Source: CAZVCJ01 sp964625745 (GTDB lineage: Bacteria > Chloroflexota > Anaerolineae > VGOG01). From it: DNA of 21,172 nt. The stretch spans positions 1 to 21,172 of the forward strand of contig CAZVCJ010000062.1 of the NCBI GenBank assembly GCA_964625745.1, read 5' to 3'. Shown in pieces: positions 19,451 to 21,172 of the stretch (positions within the stretch are counted from its first letter, which is position 1; the number at the start of each line of letters is the position of its first letter). The position numbers and the translations under genes are program-made. A model generated the notes under the pieces. It ran no database searches. It was not told the origin of the DNA and worked only from the letters and a program-made list of their open reading frames with translations.

Positions 19451-19792
19451 ATGCAAGGACAAAAAGCGGCTTTGACCCTGAAAGAAGCCTCAAAACGCCT
19501 GGGCGTCCATCCCAACACGCTGCGGAATTGGGAACGACAAGGGGTGATCCAACTGATTCGGCTCCCAGGAAGCCGGTATCGCCGTGTCCCCGTTTCGGAA
19601 GTGCAACGGTTAGTGGCTCAGATGCACGGACAGCAGGCCAGCGTCCGGTTGGAACCACCCTCTGACGATCCGGCCATGATCGCCGAAGGCCAGGCCCTGG
19701 CCCGCGCTATCCAGTTAGAATTGGCTGCGCTCAATCAGACCCAAACCCTGGAAGACACTATGCAGGCATTGCGGGGGCGCTCATGGTCGTGA
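19451..19792 (+). CDS. HTH (excisionase/MerR-like) DNA-binding protein, likely antitoxin
   Basis: 113 residues. Residues 7-55 (ALTLKEASKRLGVHPNTLRNWERQGVIQLIRLPGSRYRRVPVSEVQRLV) form a winged helix-turn-helix of the excisionase/MerR type: recognition helix around NTLRNWERQG and a wing RLPGSRYRRV. The C-terminal part (72-113) is helical and could bind a partner. ATG 19451 is preferred (AAGGAG 8 nt upstream); the open frame from 19406 would begin upstream of the predicted transcript start. It overlaps the PIN gene by 10 nt, typical of antitoxin-toxin pairs. Probably represses its own promoter through the CTCACAAAT repeats. Confidence 0.82.
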   Translation: MQGQKAALTLKEASKRLGVHPNTLRNWERQGVIQLIRLPGSRYRRVPVSEVQRLVAQMHGQQASVRLEPPSDDPAMIAEGQALARAIQLELAALNQTQTLEDTMQALRGRSWS

Positions 19793-20232
19793 TAGATACT
19801 GACGTGTTTCTCCTGGAGTTCGCCTTTCATCGCGATCCCCGTCACGAGGTCAATGCCCGCTTTCTGACAGTGGTGCGAGATCGCGCTCCGACGATCACCA
19901 TCTACAACTTGATGGAGATCCTGGGGCAACTCTCCTTCAACTTGTCCCCCGCACGGCTGGCTCAATGGCCACTCTGGCTACAGACCGCCTATGGCCTGAC
20001 GGTGCTCTGGCCAGAGCCGGGCGAGATGGAAGCCCTCGCTTTCTTCCGCTGGGAAATCCACGAGGCCCCGCTGGCGCGAATGCAGGATAAGCGCATGGCC
20101 TTCCTGGACACGCTCATCCTCAACCTGGCCGAACGAACATCGGAGGCCGAGACCTTCGTGACCTGGAATGCGCGGCATTTCAGAGACAAAAGCTCGCTCA
20201 CCGTACTAACGCCAGCGGAGTACCTGGGGTGA
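19783..20232 (+). CDS. PIN-domain protein, likely toxin ribonuclease (VapC-like)
   Basis: 149 residues. PIN-type features in order: VVIDTDVFLLEF (D5, D7), an acidic residue in IYNLMEILGQL (E45), FLDTLILNLAE (D109) and FVTWNARHF (N129, matching the usual T-x-N-x-x-H/D-F). PIN toxins are Mg-dependent ribonucleases that cut tRNA or rRNA when the antitoxin is lost. Its start lies inside the antitoxin gene. Sequence class is clear but specific target is unknown. It ends 3 nt before the convergent lipoprotein gene. Confidence 0.83.
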   Translation: MVVIDTDVFLLEFAFHRDPRHEVNARFLTVVRDRAPTITIYNLMEILGQLSFNLSPARLAQWPLWLQTAYGLTVLWPEPGEMEALAFFRWEIHEAPLARMQDKRMAFLDTLILNLAERTSEAETFVTWNARHFRDKSSLTVLTPAEYLG

Positions 20233-20235
20233 CCG

Positions 20236-21172
20236 TTACCGGATCACCTGATCCGCCTGCTCGATCAACTCCTGCGGCAGGGTGATTCCCTGCCTCTGCG
20301 CCGCGTCCAGGTTGACGTAAACCAACTTCTTGGCCAGCGGCTGAAATGGAATATCGGCCGGGTCTTCCCCCTTCATCACCCGGACGACCAATTGCCCCGA
20401 CAGGTAGCCGTTGTCGGAGTAGTCCCAACCGACGCCGATGGCTGCCCCTTGCTCGGCCAGGCTGGTGGCTGGGGCGATCAAGGGGATGCGCTCCTGGTCG
20501 GCTACTTTCGCCAGAGAGTCGAAGGCGTCCATGACGACGTTATCCAGCACCGTGAAGAAGGCGTCAATGTCTTTGGTGGAGAGGGACTGAGCGCCCTGCA
20601 GCACCTCGTTGGAACCACTGATGGTCACCTCCACGATCTCAAGACCCAGCTCAGCGGCGGCCTCCCGCGCCACCTCCATTTCGTAGTGAGTGTTGGCATT
20701 GGCCGGGTCCCACATGACACCCACCCGCCTGGTATCTGGCAGCGCTTCCAACATCAGCTCCATCGTCTGGCGCATGGGCGCAGTGGATGAGGCCCCAGTC
20801 ACATTGGGCCGGTGCTCTTCTGCTGATTGGCCAGCGCCCACGATGTACGGGTTGGCCACCGCGCCGAAGACGACCGGGGTCTCTTCTACCTCATTGAGCA
20901 CCGCCTGCAAGGCTGGCGTGGACACGACGAAGATCAAGTCCACGTCTGAGGCAACCAACTGCCTGGCGATGAGTTGCGCAGTGGGTATGTCGGCCTGGGC
21001 GTTTCTGAACTGATAACGCACGTTTTCGCCATCCTTGTACCCGGCGTCCGTCATAGCCTGCAGAAAGCCCTCTATCGTTCTGTCCAGCACCGCATTGCTG
21101 GAAAACTGGAACACGCCGATGGTGTAGAGCTCCTCGCCCCGGTTGCTGCAGCCGGCAAGCATAAGTAGAGCT
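20236..21172 (-). CDS. ABC transporter substrate-binding lipoprotein, ABC_sub_bind (TrpX-like) family, 5' partial
   Basis: At least 311 residues, running off the window. The visible N-terminal end reads ALLMLAGCSNRGEELYTIGVFQFSSNAVLDRTIEGF: LAGC is a lipobox, and the codons before the ATG at 21162 continue the hydrophobic signal (A-L-L), so that ATG is probably not the true start. Family landmarks are IARQLVASDVDLIFVVSTPALQAVLNEVEETPVVFGAVANPY, NVTGASSTAPMRQTMELMLEALPDTRRVGVMWDPANANTHYEME, FFTVLDNVVMDAFDSLAKVADQERIPLIA and AAIGVGWDYSDNGYLSGQLVVRVMKGEDPADIPFQ. These proteins bind small ligands (tryptophan/tyrosine or other) for an ABC importer. Usually permease and ATPase genes follow; here the PIN gene converges instead. 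Confidence 0.88.
   Translation of the reverse strand, partial: ALLMLAGCSNRGEELYTIGVFQFSSNAVLDRTIEGFLQAMTDAGYKDGENVRYQFRNAQADIPTAQLIARQLVASDVDLIFVVSTPALQAVLNEVEETPVVFGAVANPYIVGAGQSAEEHRPNVTGASSTAPMRQTMELMLEALPDTRRVGVMWDPANANTHYEMEVAREAAAELGLEIVEVTISGSNEVLQGAQSLSTKDIDAFFTVLDNVVMDAFDSLAKVADQERIPLIAPATSLAEQGAAIGVGWDYSDNGYLSGQLVVRVMKGEDPADIPFQPLAKKLVYVNLDAAQRQGITLPQELIEQADQVIR

Noticed and set aside
20392..20790. Plus-strand open frame of 132 codons within the lipoprotein gene
   Set aside because: Antisense of the ABC_sub_bind lipoprotein; no ribosome binding site or family features.

Overview
The window is bacterial and holds one very long ribosomal-protein cluster on the + strand (1-16836), then a short accessory region (16994-21172). 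It opens with the last codons of tuf. The order then runs rpsJ-rplC-rplD-rplW-rplB-rpsS-rplV-rpsC-rplP-rpmC-rpsQ (S10 block), rplN-rplX-rplE-rpsN-[extra gene]-rpsH-rplF-rplR-rpsE-rpmD-rplO-secY-rpmJ (spc block), rpsM-rpsK-rpsD-rpoA-rplQ (alpha block) and truA-rplM-rpsI. Two hairpins at 16865-16976 close the cluster. The whole stretch is plausibly one or a few polycistronic transcripts making ribosome parts, the SecY translocon channel and the RNA polymerase alpha subunit. The main promoter must lie upstream of the window. adk, map and infA, often found between secY and rpmJ, are absent.

Two things set this cluster apart. First, a small gene (7357-7746) coding for a HEPN-like / DUF5618-like helical protein sits between rpsN and rpsH, and its arginine codons are mostly AGG/AGA, unlike its neighbours. 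Second, most intergenic gaps longer than about 60 nt hold a short palindromic or repeat element. Five gaps carry arrays of 7- or 8-nt units on one arm and complementary-sense units on the other, most ending just before the next ribosome binding site. Others hold MITE-like inverted repeats, a 33-nt palindrome, and copies of a dispersed CTTCGACTGAGCTCAGGAC-like motif. One inverted pair of that motif brackets rpsQ and supplies the stop codon of rpmC.

The accessory region has three minus-strand genes that may form an operon: a 3-4 TM membrane protein (19254-18559), a 5-segment membrane protein (18438-17698) and a NudK-like Nudix hydrolase (17650-16994). A 100-N scaffold gap (18452-18551) interrupts it. 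Diverging from it is a toxin-antitoxin-like pair on the + strand: an excisionase/MerR-type HTH protein (19451-19792) overlapping a PIN-domain protein (19783-20232). Two near-consensus sigma70-type promoters stand back to back at 19345-19414. The window ends inside a minus-strand lipoprotein of the ABC_sub_bind (TrpX-like) family, cut at its N-terminus.

Organism: moderately GC-rich, with zinc-ribbon forms of S4, S14, L24 and L36. The gene order and the style of repeats suggest a Chloroflexota (Anaerolineae-like) genome. That is an inference of modest confidence, and the run of Ns shows this is a scaffold, perhaps metagenome-derived. No gene-free stretch exceeds 300 bases; the longest are 19255-19450 (promoters) and 16837-16993 (terminators). 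I saw no tRNA, rRNA, CRISPR array or insertion sequence.
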